From an uncultured Burkholderiales bacterium (GTDB lineage Bacteria; Pseudomonadota; Gammaproteobacteria; Burkholderiales; Burkholderiaceae_C), in assembly GCA_943908475.1 (NCBI GenBank), contig CALTTG010000007.1, positions 1-64,000 on the forward strand: 64,000 nt of DNA. The letters are read 5' to 3'. The notes under the pieces were generated by a model, which saw only the letters and a list, made by a program, of their open reading frames with translations, was not told the DNA's origin and did not search any database. The translations under genes and the position numbers were made by a program. Below are positions 15,264 through 24,653 of the stretch, piece after piece (the first letter of the stretch is position 1; each line of letters starts with the position of its first letter).

Positions 15264-17972
15264 TCACCCGAAGGTGTAACTGAATTCACCGTCGCGCACG
15301 CCCACCTTCACCGAGGTGATGGGCTCGCCCGCCACCATGCGCGCCAGGAATTCGCGAGAGATTTCCGGCAGCATGGTGTTGGTGAGGATGGCATCGATCA
15401 TGCGGCCACCCGACTCGCTTTCGGTGCAGCGCGACACCACCAGGTCCACCACCTCGGCATGGATGCCCAGCGGGATCTTGTAGCGCGCTTGCACGCGCTG
15501 CTGGATGCGACCCAGTTGCAACTCGACGATCTGCGCGAGCATGTCGTCGCTCAGGGGGTAGTAGGGGATGGTGACCAGCCGTCCCAGCAGCGCGGGTGGG
15601 AAATGGCGCAACAGCGGCTGGCGCAGGGCCTTGGCCAACCCTTCGGGCTCGGGCACTTCGTCGGGGTTCTGGCACAGGTGGTTGATCAATTCGGTGCCCA
15701 CGTTGGTCGTCAGCAGGATCAAGGTGTTCTTGAAATCGATCTGCCGGCCTTCGCCGTCCTCCATCCAGCCCTTGTCGAACACCTGGAAGAAGAGCTCGTG
15801 CACATCAGGGTGGGCCTTCTCAACTTCATCGAGCAGCACCACGCTGTAGGGTTTGCGGCGCACGGCCTCGGTCAGCACGCCACCTTCGCCGTAGCCCACA
15901 TAGCCCGGAGGCGCGCCTTTGAGCGACGACACCGTGTGCGCCTCTTGGTATTCGCTCATGTTGATGGTGATGAGGTTTTGCTCGCCCCCATAGAGGGCCT
16001 CGGCCAGGGCCAGGGCGGTTTCCGTCTTGCCCACGCCCGAGGTGCCCGCCAGCATGAACACGCCGATGGGTTTGCTGGGGTTGTCCAGCCCGGCGCGCGA
16101 GGTCTGGATGCGCTTGGCGATCATGGCCATGGCGTGGTCTTGACCGATGACGCGCTCACCGAGGCGATCGGCCAGTTGCAACACGGTTTCGATCTCGTTG
16201 CGGGCCATGCGACCGACCGGGATGCCGGTCCAGTCGGCCACCACGCTGGCCACCGCCTGGTAGTCGACGGTCGGCAGGATCAGGGGGCTCTCGCCCTGCA
16301 AGGCCAGCAACTGGGCCTGCACATCGTTCAACTCGGCCACCAGGGTCTGACGCAGACGCTGGGCCTCGGTGGGCTCGCTGAGTTCGTTGGACTCCTCCGC
16401 GGAAGTCACCGTCTCGTCCACCGGCAGGCCGCCATCGCGCAGTTGGGCGCGCAAGTTCAGCAAGCGGTCGACCAGTTGCTTCTCGTCGTGCCAGCGTTGC
16501 TTGAGATCGAGCAGGCGCATGGACTCGTCATCGAGCAGCGCACGCGCCGTGGCCTGCCGCTCGGCCACGTCGATGCCGATGGCGCCCTCGCGGGCGATGA
16601 TCTGCAGCTCGGTCTGCAAGGCCTCGATGCGCTTGCTGCAGTCGTCCACCTCAGCCGGCGTGGCGTGCAGGCTGATGGCCACACGGGCGCAGGCGGTGTC
16701 CAGCAGGCTCACGCACTTGTCAGGCAGCTGACGCGCGGGGATGTAGCGGTGCGACAAGCGCACGGCGGCGTCCAGCGCCTCGTCGAGGATCTGCACCTGG
16801 TGGTGGCGTTCCATGGTCGAGGCCACGCCCCGCATCATCAAGATGGCACGGGCTTCGTCGGGCTCGTCGACCTGCACATTCTGGAAGCGGCGGGTGAGCG
16901 CCGGGTCTTTTTCGATGTGTTTCTTGTACTCGGCCCAGGTGGTGGCGCCGATGGTGCGCAACTGCCCGCGCGCCAAGGCCGGCTTGAGCAGGTTGGCGGC
17001 ATCGCCCGTGCCGGCATTGCCGCCCGCCCCCACGAGGGTGTGGGTTTCGTCGATGAACAAGATGATGGGGCGGGGCGAAGCCTGCACTTCGTCGATCACG
17101 GCGCGCAAGCGCTGTTCGAACTCGCCCTTCATGCTGGCCCCTGCCTGCAACAGGCCCACGTCGAGCACGCGCAACTCGACGTCCTTGAGCGACGGGGGCA
17201 CATCGCCCCGGGCGATGCGCTGGGCCAAGCCTTCGACCACAGCGGTCTTGCCCACCCCGGCCTCGCCCACCAGGATGGGGTTGTTCTGCCGGCGGCGCAT
17301 GAGGATGTCGATGACCTGACGGATTTCGTCATCACGACCCACGATGGGGTCCATCGTGCCGGTGCGGGCCTGGGCCGTGAGGTCGGTGGTGAAGCGCTGC
17401 AGGGCCTCTTGTTTGCCCATCTGGGCCGGGGCCATGGCCCCGCTGGCTTCCCCGGGCGTTGCGACGCCGCCTTGGGCCTGCGCGCCCAGGCCCTGTTCGG
17501 GCGAGCCGTGGGTCCAGGCCGCGAACTGCTCGGCCAGCTCATCAGGGCGGATACGCTCGAACTGACGCGAGATGGCCAGCAGCGTGTTGCGCAACTCTCG
17601 GGTCTTGAGCATGCCCAGCAACACGTGCCCCGTGCGCACCCCGGTCTCGCCGAACATCAGCGTGCCGTACACCCAGCCGCGCTCAATGGCCAGGCCGATG
17701 AGGTCCGACAGGTCAGAGATGGCATTGGCCCCGCGAGGCAGCCGATCCAGGGCCGCGGTGACGTCGGTCGCCAGCACCCCCACATCGACCGAGGTGCGCG
17801 ACAGGATGCGGGTCCAGTCGTTGTCTTGGCCCTGGATGATCTGCGACACCCAGTGCTCGATCTCCACGAACGGATTGCCCCGCAGCTTGCAAAACACGGT
17901 GGCCGATTCGACGGTCTTGTAGGCCACCGGGTTGAGCTTGCCAAACAACGTGACGCGACTGATCTCGGCCAT
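15264..17972 (-). CDS. clpV: ClpV-type AAA+ ATPase of type VI secretion (TssH)
   Basis: A 902-residue double-AAA+ ATPase. After an N-terminal Clp-N-like domain (residues 1-165) come NBD1 with Walker A GEAGVGKT and Walker B FIDETHTL, a middle coiled domain, and NBD2 with GTSGVGKTE and LLDEVEKAH, then the C-terminal D2-small domain. The N-terminal MAEISRVTLFGKLN and the unusual middle domain match ClpV, which disassembles contracted T6SS sheaths, better than ClpB. The ATG at 17972 follows an AGGAAG site. No other tss gene is present within the window, so this is an orphan or separated copy. Confidence 0.85.
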   Translation of the reverse strand: MAEISRVTLFGKLNPVAYKTVESATVFCKLRGNPFVEIEHWVSQIIQGQDNDWTRILSRTSVDVGVLATDVTAALDRLPRGANAISDLSDLIGLAIERGWVYGTLMFGETGVRTGHVLLGMLKTRELRNTLLAISRQFERIRPDELAEQFAAWTHGSPEQGLGAQAQGGVATPGEASGAMAPAQMGKQEALQRFTTDLTAQARTGTMDPIVGRDDEIRQVIDILMRRRQNNPILVGEAGVGKTAVVEGLAQRIARGDVPPSLKDVELRVLDVGLLQAGASMKGEFEQRLRAVIDEVQASPRPIILFIDETHTLVGAGGNAGTGDAANLLKPALARGQLRTIGATTWAEYKKHIEKDPALTRRFQNVQVDEPDEARAILMMRGVASTMERHHQVQILDEALDAAVRLSHRYIPARQLPDKCVSLLDTACARVAISLHATPAEVDDCSKRIEALQTELQIIAREGAIGIDVAERQATARALLDDESMRLLDLKQRWHDEKQLVDRLLNLRAQLRDGGLPVDETVTSAEESNELSEPTEAQRLRQTLVAELNDVQAQLLALQGESPLILPTVDYQAVASVVADWTGIPVGRMARNEIETVLQLADRLGERVIGQDHAMAMIAKRIQTSRAGLDNPSKPIGVFMLAGTSGVGKTETALALAEALYGGEQNLITINMSEYQEAHTVSSLKGAPPGYVGYGEGGVLTEAVRRKPYSVVLLDEVEKAHPDVHELFFQVFDKGWMEDGEGRQIDFKNTLILLTTNVGTELINHLCQNPDEVPEPEGLAKALRQPLLRHFPPALLGRLVTIPYYPLSDDMLAQIVELQLGRIQQRVQARYKIPLGIHAEVVDLVVSRCTESESGGRMIDAILTNTMLPEISREFLARMVAGEPITSVKVGVRDGEFSYTFG

Positions 17973-18234
17973 GACGACTTCCTTCCTGATTCGTTGGGTG
18001 CGGCCCGGTGCGCGGGCCGCCTTTGGCGCGCAGTCTACGGGCTCAGGGGACGGCGCCACCCCCATGGATGGCGTGCCATTGACATCCGGATACAAACACC
18101 CCCGGGAGGGTGAGTCGTCGCCGAGGCGAAGGCGTGAAATGTGGGTCGCCCAGGCGTTTTTTCGCACGCCGCGGGCCCCGACCACCCCCTACAGTCGGGG
18201 CACTTCATCCGACACTTGCTCAGGAGCTTTCTTC

Positions 18235-18894
18235 ATGCGCCATCTCACCCGTTTCTTGCCCGTGCTGACCGTCGCCATGGCGTCGTGGATGAGCCAAGTG
18301 GCCCACGCTGGATCGGCCTACGGCTCGATCGGCTTTCCGGGCATCACGCTGGGGTATGCCCAATCGATCGATGAACGCGTGACCTTGCGCGGCGACTTTT
18401 CCACCCTGGGCTCCTACGACAAAACCCAGAACTACGAGGGCATCGACTACCGGACCATCGGCAAGCTCAGCCGCGTGGGTTTGTTTGCCGATTACTTTCC
18501 CACCCGCAGCGGGTTGCGCCTGACGGGCGGCATCACCCTGAACACGGCTGAACTCAAGCTGAGGTCCGACTTCAAGAACGGCGATGTGGTCACCGTGGGC
18601 AGCACCCCCGTGCCCATGACCAGCAGCGATTACTTCAACGTGACCATCGACTTTCCCAAAACCACCCCCTACCTGGGCTTGGGCTGGGGCCTGCGTGACC
18701 AGGACAAGGGCTGGGGCTTCGTGGCCGACATCGGCGCCTCCATCGGCAAGGCCAAGGTGGTGGTGGACACCAACTTGACCAACCGCGGCGTGGCGCAAGC
18801 GGACATCGACCGCGAGACGCAAGAGCTTCGCGATGGCGTGGGCAAGGTCAAGTTCCTGCCCCAGATCTCGCTGGGCATCAGCTACCGTTATTGA
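18235..18894 (+). CDS. Outer-membrane beta-barrel protein
   Basis: A 219-residue exported protein: signal peptide (VLTVAMASWMSQVAHA) then amphipathic alternating strands, with GSIGFPGITLGYAQ at the start and a C-terminal SLGISYRY ending in an aromatic residue, the outer-membrane insertion signal. Length and pattern fit a small 8-stranded barrel (OmpW/OmpA-barrel-like). The ATG follows AGGAGC. It is divergent from clpV (about 260 bases) and overlaps the convergent Mpo1-like gene by 7 bases. Ligand or role unknown. Confidence 0.75.
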   Translation: MRHLTRFLPVLTVAMASWMSQVAHAGSAYGSIGFPGITLGYAQSIDERVTLRGDFSTLGSYDKTQNYEGIDYRTIGKLSRVGLFADYFPTRSGLRLTGGITLNTAELKLRSDFKNGDVVTVGSTPVPMTSSDYFNVTIDFPKTTPYLGLGWGLRDQDKGWGFVADIGASIGKAKVVVDTNLTNRGVAQADIDRETQELRDGVGKVKFLPQISLGISYRY

Positions 18895-19415
18895 ACCTGC
18901 GCGGCGCGGCGCCCCCAGTGAATCAAACCGGCGCGCCGCTCCACCTCGGCCTTCAGGGTGGGCAGCCCACCCAGCATGAAGATCAGTTCGGCCACCACGA
19001 ACAGGGGGCCAATGGCCAGGCCGATGAGGTCGTCGACGAAGGCGGGTTTGCGCCCCTCGAAGCCGTGCCCGATGAACTGGATGATCCAGCCCACCACGAA
19101 GCCGCCCACCCCCAAGGCCAGCCAAGTGCTCCAGCCCTGCGAGGCCGCCCAATGGCCGCACCACACGCTCAGGGCGAGCAGACCGGCCATCAAGAGGCCC
19201 AGGCCTCGGTGAAGCCGCAGGTAGAACAGGCCCGCCGCGAGCGCCACCGGCACGGCCAGGTTCAGCCAACCGCCCCCGACAGGACCACGCACGCCCGACA
19301 GCAACACGGTGACGGCCAGCACGATCAAGGGAATGCCCACGAAATGGGTCGCGATGTTGCGAGCGTCTCGGTGATAGGCCGCGTACTGGGCCAGTTGCTC
19401 ACCCACGGTTTTCAT
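18888..19415 (-). CDS. Mpo1-like (DUF962) membrane protein
   Basis: A 175-residue integral membrane protein of the DUF962 / YGL010w family. The conserved histidine motifs are seen: QYAAYHRDARNIATHFVGIP near residues 9-28 and FIGHGFEGRKPAF further on, with four hydrophobic spans between and after. The yeast homologue Mpo1 is an iron-dependent dioxygenase that alpha-oxidises 2-hydroxy fatty acids; the same activity here is an inference. The ATG at 19415 was chosen because it starts right before the conserved block. A shorter family member occurs at 34250. Confidence 0.82.
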   Translation of the reverse strand: MKTVGEQLAQYAAYHRDARNIATHFVGIPLIVLAVTVLLSGVRGPVGGGWLNLAVPVALAAGLFYLRLHRGLGLLMAGLLALSVWCGHWAASQGWSTWLALGVGGFVVGWIIQFIGHGFEGRKPAFVDDLIGLAIGPLFVVAELIFMLGGLPTLKAEVERRAGLIHWGRRAAQVQ

Positions 19416-19507
19416 GACAGGTCCTTGTCCAGTTGCTGAAAACCGCATGATCGCGCCAGGGACATCCAATGTCTGTCGGCCTGACGACACTGGACCATGG
19501 CGTGCGG

Positions 19508-20443
19508 TCAACCCGCTTCGTGCAGCTCGGGCGCCCGATAGACCAGCACCTTCAGGGCCCGGTCAGGGTCCACATCGACGTACACCGGCGGGTTGGCCAG
19601 ACGCTGGATGAAGCGCAACGCCGGTGCGTGCTCGGCCATGGCGTCCCTGAGGAAGGCTTCGCCCAGTTTCGGGGAGTTCAGGCACAGCAAAGCGTGCCCC
19701 CCCGGCATCAACAGGTCGGGCAGGCGGCGCATGAGCCGGGGGTAATCTTTCTCGGCCACAAAGCTGCCCTTTTGGTAGCTGGGGGGGTCGAGCACGATGA
19801 GGTCGTGAGGGCCGCTGCGGGTGATCTTGCCCCACGACGAAAACACATCGTGCGGCATGAAACTGGCGCCGCTGTTCAAGCCGTTGAGCTGATGGTTCTG
19901 CTTGCCAATGCCCAAGGCCCCACCGCTCATGTCCATGTTGATGACCTGTCGGGCGCCCGCCTGCAAGGCCACCACCGAGAACGCACAGGTGTAGGCGAAC
20001 AGGTTGAGTACCTTCTGGTCAGGACGCGCGGCGACCTGCTCGCGCACCCAGCGTCGGCCCTCGGCCATGTCGAGGAAGAGGCCGTGGTTGAGCCCGCGCA
20101 TGAGGTGGACACGAAACCGCGCGCCCTGTTCGGTCACGACATGCGGCTCCGGCACCTGGCCGGCCATCAGGCGCGTCTCGGCCCGGGCTTCATGGCGGTA
20201 CTGGAACACCCAGTTCAGGGCTTGGTCTGGGGCGATCTCGGCCCAGCGCGCCGACAGCTTGTCGTGCAGCACCGCGAGGGTGTCGTCGTCGACGGGCAAA
20301 AAGCTCGTCAGCACGATCACCGGCGGGTAGGCGTCGAGGGTCCATTGCTCGCAACCGGGGAAGGCGCCGCCGCGTCCGTGAAACAGGCGCTGGGCGTCCT
20401 GGGGCATGCGCATCGTGGCGATGGCGTCGAGCAAGGCTTGCAT
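19508..20443 (-). CDS. SAM-dependent methyltransferase (RlmI/RlmK-like)
   Basis: A 311-residue class I methyltransferase. The AdoMet site is VLNLFAYTCAFSVVALQAGA, followed by the acidic NMDMS strand end and the catalytic IVLDPPSYQKGSF, which matches the NPPF/DPPS motif of the 23S rRNA cytosine/guanine methyltransferase group (RlmI, RlmK C-half). It lacks the N-terminal PUA or THUMP domain of those enzymes, so the RNA target is uncertain. It lies downstream of the lipase gene on the same strand after 78 bases containing a stable hairpin, so it is probably independently expressed. Confidence 0.8.
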   Translation of the reverse strand: MQALLDAIATMRMPQDAQRLFHGRGGAFPGCEQWTLDAYPPVIVLTSFLPVDDDTLAVLHDKLSARWAEIAPDQALNWVFQYRHEARAETRLMAGQVPEPHVVTEQGARFRVHLMRGLNHGLFLDMAEGRRWVREQVAARPDQKVLNLFAYTCAFSVVALQAGARQVINMDMSGGALGIGKQNHQLNGLNSGASFMPHDVFSSWGKITRSGPHDLIVLDPPSYQKGSFVAEKDYPRLMRRLPDLLMPGGHALLCLNSPKLGEAFLRDAMAEHAPALRFIQRLANPPVYVDVDPDRALKVLVYRAPELHEAG

Positions 20444-20500
20444 GGTGTGTGGGGGTCTGCGAAGCCGGTATTCTGAGGGCTGCGCAGACCGCTCAAGCCT

Positions 20501-20516
20501 GGGGGCCGAAGCCCCC
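20501..20516 (-). terminator. Stable UUCG hairpin after the lipase gene
   Basis: Read leftward the RNA is GGGGGC UUCG GCCCCC, a perfect six-pair stem with a highly stable UUCG loop, 5 bases past the lipase stop codon. There is no U-run, so it may stabilise the mRNA end as much as terminate. Confidence 0.5.
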
Positions 20517-20521
20517 GTTCA

Positions 20522-21757
20522 TCACTTGCAGGTGGTTGGCGCGGCCTTGCCGTTGAAGCGATCCACCAGGAAGTCCAGGGCGTTGCCCAACTGCAGGGCC
20601 CCCAGCACGTGGTCGACGGCAAACAGGCGCTTGTATTGCACCTTGGCACCGTTGGCGCAGTACTTGCCCACGAGCGTGTCCACGTCGGCAATCGGCATCA
20701 GCTGGTCGGCCGTGCCTTCCCAGATGAACAGCGGCGTCTTGGGCGTGGCTTGGCCCATGGTGTTTTCACGACCGATGGCCTGCATTTCGGGCAGGTCCAG
20801 GAAGTTGGGGTCCTTGAGGTAGCTGGCGCCCTTCTTGTAGGCGTACTTGGTCAGCAGCTCGGGCTGGCCCGATGCGGTGCCGCCCAGGCAACGGGTGCCG
20901 GCGTCGGCCACCATGGCCTTGCCGGCGTCGGTGGCGTATTGGTCGACGTCGATTTCGGGATAGGCACGCGACAGGCCCACCACGGCACCGAAATAAGCGC
21001 CCGCAAACAGGCCGCCATCGACCTTCTTGGCCACGTTGAGGGGGTTGACCGGCAGACCGCCACCCGCGGCGCCGACGATGTTCAGCTCCGGGGCATAGGT
21101 GGTGGCCAGCTCGGCCGCCCACATGGTGGCGAAGCCGCCGCCCGAGTAGCCGAACAAGCCCACCGGGGTGGAGGCATTCAGGCCACTCTTGCTGAAGTTT
21201 TGCACGGCCCGGATGCTGTCGAGCACCCCATGGCCGGTGTTCTTCGCCGCAATCCATTGCGATTGCAGGCCTTCGTAGTCCGACAGGTTGATGTAGTAAC
21301 CCTTGCTCAGCGCTGCTTTGTAGAAGGTCTTGTCGAAGAGCTTGCCGGTCAGGGTCAGGCCCGAGGGCGAGCAATTGAGGGTCAGGCTGTCGTAAAACGA
21401 CTGATACGAGACCAGCTTTTTGCCGGTGGTCGACACGGTTTTGGGCACCAGGAAGGTGGTGACCATGGCCACTGGCTGGCCCTTCTGGCCGGTCGAGCGG
21501 TACATGATCTGCCAGCCTTCTTTCACATCGGTCCACAGCGCGCTGGCGGGCAGAGGGCGATAGCGCACCACGGTGCCGGGGGCCACCGAGGCCAGGTAGG
21601 AGTCGGCGGGCGAGGCGTAGAAGCTGTCTTGCATCGGCGCGACCTTCGGGTCGGCCGCCGGCAGCACTTGCTGAGCGTTCACGGCGGGGTGAACGGCCAA
21701 GGCGCCCAGCAGGGCGAAGCCAGCCATGGCGGTCAGGCGGCGGGTGAAATGGCGCAT
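20522..21757 (-). CDS. Secreted lipase (secretory lipase family)
   Basis: A 411-residue exported alpha/beta hydrolase resembling the fungal-type secretory lipase family (LIP, PF03583). Signal peptide MAGFALLGALAVHPAVNA; nucleophile elbow GYSGGG with Ser205; candidate Asp in WEGTADQLMP and His in FAVDHVLG near the C-terminus; Cys in NCS, RCLGG, YCANG and TTCK may form disulfides in the periplasm or outside. Expected role: hydrolysis of triglycerides or other esters. Single gene with its own hairpin. Confidence 0.85.
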   Translation of the reverse strand: MRHFTRRLTAMAGFALLGALAVHPAVNAQQVLPAADPKVAPMQDSFYASPADSYLASVAPGTVVRYRPLPASALWTDVKEGWQIMYRSTGQKGQPVAMVTTFLVPKTVSTTGKKLVSYQSFYDSLTLNCSPSGLTLTGKLFDKTFYKAALSKGYYINLSDYEGLQSQWIAAKNTGHGVLDSIRAVQNFSKSGLNASTPVGLFGYSGGGFATMWAAELATTYAPELNIVGAAGGGLPVNPLNVAKKVDGGLFAGAYFGAVVGLSRAYPEIDVDQYATDAGKAMVADAGTRCLGGTASGQPELLTKYAYKKGASYLKDPNFLDLPEMQAIGRENTMGQATPKTPLFIWEGTADQLMPIADVDTLVGKYCANGAKVQYKRLFAVDHVLGALQLGNALDFLVDRFNGKAAPTTCK

Positions 21758-21911
21758 GTCTCTTGTCCTTGTGGGTCGATCGGGGGCGATAAATCGGCAA
21801 GGCCAGAACGGGGCCGATCTTTCATTTCGCCCTGGCAGATGAAGGCTTGATTGGACGAGACAAACGCATCACATTAAATCGTCGTTTTCCCGGCGTTCAA
21901 AGAGGGGTGTC

Positions 21912-21938
21912 TCAAGCCCGGGCGGGCGCTGCCGATAT
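21912..21938 (+). promoter_or_regulatory. Sigma-28 (FliA) promoter of the first chemoreceptor gene
   Basis: TCAAG (21912-21916), a 14-base spacer, and GCCGATAT (21931-21938) match the flagellar sigma-28 consensus (TAAAG-N14-GCCGATAA) in sequence and spacing, about 35 bases before the start codon. Confidence 0.75.
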
Positions 21939-21974
21939 CCAAACGCGGACCAACTGTCGATGCAAGGAGTCACT

Positions 21975-23519
21975 GTGACGCGCTGGAAATCGCTGGGCAT
22001 CGCCGCCAGCCTCAAACTCATGGCGGCATTGGTGACGGTGGCGTTGATGGGTTCGGCCTGGGTGGCCAATCAAACACTCAACGACATCTCGAACCTCAGC
22101 CACCGCACCGGTCACAACCGATTGCCGCAGTTGGCCGAGATGGCCGAGATCGAACTGAACGTGACCCGTGCCTCGTTGCAGTTGCGGCACGCCATCTTGG
22201 CGCGAAACGCCGAGGAACGTGATGCCGCCTTGCAAGACATTGCGCGCAAACAGCAAGCGATTGCCCAACTGCTGGACGAATACGAAGGCCGCCTGTTCAC
22301 GCCAGAGGGGCGACGCCGCTTTGACCCCATTCGGCCGGCCATCGCGAATTTCTGGGACAAAGGGACACGCAACGTCGCGCTCATTCGCGAGGGCGCCAAA
22401 GACGAGGCCTTCGCCTACTTGGTGGAGCACACCATCCCGGCTCGCAACGCCCTGCTGCAACAACTGTCCGACACCGTCAGCTACCAGCGCGAGAAAACCG
22501 GACAGGACATTGCCAACATCGAATCGGATGTGCGCAGCATCAAGGCGGTGCTGGTGGCCCTGTTTGCCGTGGTCACCCTCGGCATCCTCAGCGCGGCCTT
22601 CTGGCTCAGCCGGACCCTCAAGCGCCGCATCGAGCAATCCAAGAAGGTGGCCGAGTGCGTCAGTGCGGGCGACCTGAGCCAAACCATCGAGCCACGAGGT
22701 GCGGACGAATTCACGCCCCTGCTGGACAGCCTGGCCGAGATGCAGCGCAGCCTGATCGACGTGGTGACGAAAGTTCGAGATCAGGCACACGCGGTGGCCA
22801 GCGCCAGTGAACAGATTGGCAAAGGCAGCGCCGAGCTGTCAGACCGCACCGTTCGCCAGACGCACTCCTTGCACCAGACCGCATCCACCATGTCCCAACT
22901 GGGCAGCACCGTGGCGCACAACGCCCTTCACGCCGCGCAAGCCACGGCCATGGCCAACGAAGCCAGCGCGGTGGCCCAACAAGGGGGTGAAGCGGTCAAA
23001 GCCGTCGTGGACACGATGCAGGGCATCCACGATGCCTCGCGACAGATCTCCGACATCATCAACGTGATCGACGGCATCGCCTTTCAGACCAACATCCTGG
23101 CCCTCAATGCGGCCGTGGAGGCGGCTCGCGCTGGCGAGCAAGGCCGTGGTTTTGCCGTGGTGGCAGGCGAGGTTCGCTCGCTGGCTCAGCGCTCCGCCGA
23201 GGCAGCTCGCGAGATCAAGACCCTGATCACCGCCAGCTCGGAGCAGGTGGAGCGAGGCACGCAGTTGGTCGACCATGCCGGGCAGACCATGACGCAGATC
23301 GTTGCCTCCATCGAGCGCGTCAATGCCATCGTCGACGACATCAGCCGAGCCAGCCAGGAACAGACCCATGGCGTCCAGCAGGTGGACCAAGCCGTGCGTC
23401 AGATGGACGAAGCCACCCAGCAAAATGCAACGTTGGTCGAACAATCCACCGCAGCGGCCAGCGGACTGCAATCACAGTCCGAAGCCCTGGTTCAGTCGGT
23501 GGCGGTGTTCAGGCTTTGA
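21975..23519 (+). CDS. Methyl-accepting chemotaxis protein
   Basis: A 514-residue chemoreceptor. Order: membrane helix (about 7-30), periplasmic four-helix-bundle domain (about 31-180), second helix (VLVALFAVVTLGILSAAFWL), HAMP, and the signalling hairpin with the conserved tip VIDGIAFQTNILALNAAVEA. I take the GTG at 21975 as the start: AAGGAG at 21964-21969 lies 5 bases ahead of it, whereas an ATG at 21960 would place that site inside the gene. There is no C-terminal CheR-binding pentapeptide (ends VAVFRL). A sigma-28 promoter precedes it. The stop overlaps the convergent desaturase by 11 bases. Confidence 0.92.
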   Translation: MTRWKSLGIAASLKLMAALVTVALMGSAWVANQTLNDISNLSHRTGHNRLPQLAEMAEIELNVTRASLQLRHAILARNAEERDAALQDIARKQQAIAQLLDEYEGRLFTPEGRRRFDPIRPAIANFWDKGTRNVALIREGAKDEAFAYLVEHTIPARNALLQQLSDTVSYQREKTGQDIANIESDVRSIKAVLVALFAVVTLGILSAAFWLSRTLKRRIEQSKKVAECVSAGDLSQTIEPRGADEFTPLLDSLAEMQRSLIDVVTKVRDQAHAVASASEQIGKGSAELSDRTVRQTHSLHQTASTMSQLGSTVAHNALHAAQATAMANEASAVAQQGGEAVKAVVDTMQGIHDASRQISDIINVIDGIAFQTNILALNAAVEAARAGEQGRGFAVVAGEVRSLAQRSAEAAREIKTLITASSEQVERGTQLVDHAGQTMTQIVASIERVNAIVDDISRASQEQTHGVQQVDQAVRQMDEATQQNATLVEQSTAAASGLQSQSEALVQSVAVFRL

Positions 23520-24630
23520 GGCGTGCCGCGTCGCCCTCGGCCATGCCCACGGGCGAGCTCGGAAAGCTGTGACGAACAATGCGCCAGATCACCTGGCTGA
23601 ATTGCTTGACCATCGAGCCGGTGTTGTAGCGGATGCCATACCGCTGGCAGATCTCGCGGACCACCGGGGCCATGTCGGCATAGCGGTTGGCGGGCACATC
23701 CGGGAAGAGGTGGTGCTCGATCTGATGGCTCAGGTTGCCCGTGAAGATGTGCAAGGCCTTGCTGCCGGTCAGGTTGGACGAGCCCAAGATCTGGCGCAGG
23801 TACCACTGCGGACGGGTCTCGTTCTTGACAATGGCCTTGGGAAAGGTCTGCACATGGGTCGTGAAGTGGCCGCAGAAAATGACGGTGTAGGTCCAGAGGT
23901 TGCGCAGGCCGTTGGCCACCAGGTTGCCCAGGAAGATTTGCCAGAAGATGGGGGCCCCCAGCAGCGGGAAGACCAGGTAGTCCTTGAGGAGCTGGCGGCG
24001 TGATTTGCGCAGGGTGGGTGCGGCCTCGCGGGCCAGTTGAGCCCAGGTGATGCGACCGATGAAGACGCGGCCCACGCGCAGGTCCTGGATGGCCACGCCC
24101 CACTGGAACAACAGCGCGAAGATGACGGCGTACAAGGGCTGGAACAGGGCCGCCGGATGCCATTTTTGCTCGGGGAAGAGGCGCAACACGTCGTAGCCGA
24201 TGTCGTCGTCCATGCCGTGCACATTGGTGTAAGTGTGGTGCTTGAAGTTGTGGGTCTTGCGCCAGTTGTCGCTGGTGCCCACGATGTCCCACTCGAACTG
24301 CTTGCCCTTGTAGTGAGGGTCACCCATCCAGTCGAACTGACCGTGCATGACGTTGTGACCCAGCTCCATGTTGTCGAGGATCTTCGAAGCCGCCAGCACC
24401 AAGGCGCCCGCCAACCACGTGACCCACAGCCATTCCCCCGGCACCACCAGGCCAGCCATCAGCAGGCCTCGGCCCAGCACTTCGCTCCAGCGCACGGCCG
24501 CGTGAATGCGGCGGATGTAGCGGGCGTCGCGCTCACCGAGGGTGGCCACCGTGCGCTCACGCAAGGCGTCGATTTCATCGCCGAAACGCGCCAGCGCCTC
24601 GGGGGTCAGGTGGGGCATGGAGGGGGTCAT
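23509..24630 (-). CDS. Membrane fatty-acid desaturase (DesB-like)
   Basis: A 373-residue di-iron integral-membrane desaturase. The three histidine boxes are clear: HNVMH (92-96), HNFKHH (127-132) and HQIEHH (302-307), with membrane helices around residues 50-85 and 160-250. Such enzymes insert a double bond in acyl chains of phospholipids or CoA esters. It lies 23 bases downstream of the reductase gene that would supply electrons, and the pair is divergent from a TetR gene, the layout of desC-desB and desT in Pseudomonas. Start at 24630 (two adjacent Met; first chosen). Confidence 0.9.
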   Translation of the reverse strand: MTPSMPHLTPEALARFGDEIDALRERTVATLGERDARYIRRIHAAVRWSEVLGRGLLMAGLVVPGEWLWVTWLAGALVLAASKILDNMELGHNVMHGQFDWMGDPHYKGKQFEWDIVGTSDNWRKTHNFKHHTYTNVHGMDDDIGYDVLRLFPEQKWHPAALFQPLYAVIFALLFQWGVAIQDLRVGRVFIGRITWAQLAREAAPTLRKSRRQLLKDYLVFPLLGAPIFWQIFLGNLVANGLRNLWTYTVIFCGHFTTHVQTFPKAIVKNETRPQWYLRQILGSSNLTGSKALHIFTGNLSHQIEHHLFPDVPANRYADMAPVVREICQRYGIRYNTGSMVKQFSQVIWRIVRHSFPSSPVGMAEGDAARLKA

Positions 24631-24653
24631 GACAGGCTCGGCAAAGTGGAGGT

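Noticed and set aside
15459..18113. An 884-codon open frame antisense to clpV
   Set aside because: No recognisable motif, and the clpV frame shows complete AAA+ motifs; it is a codon-bias shadow.
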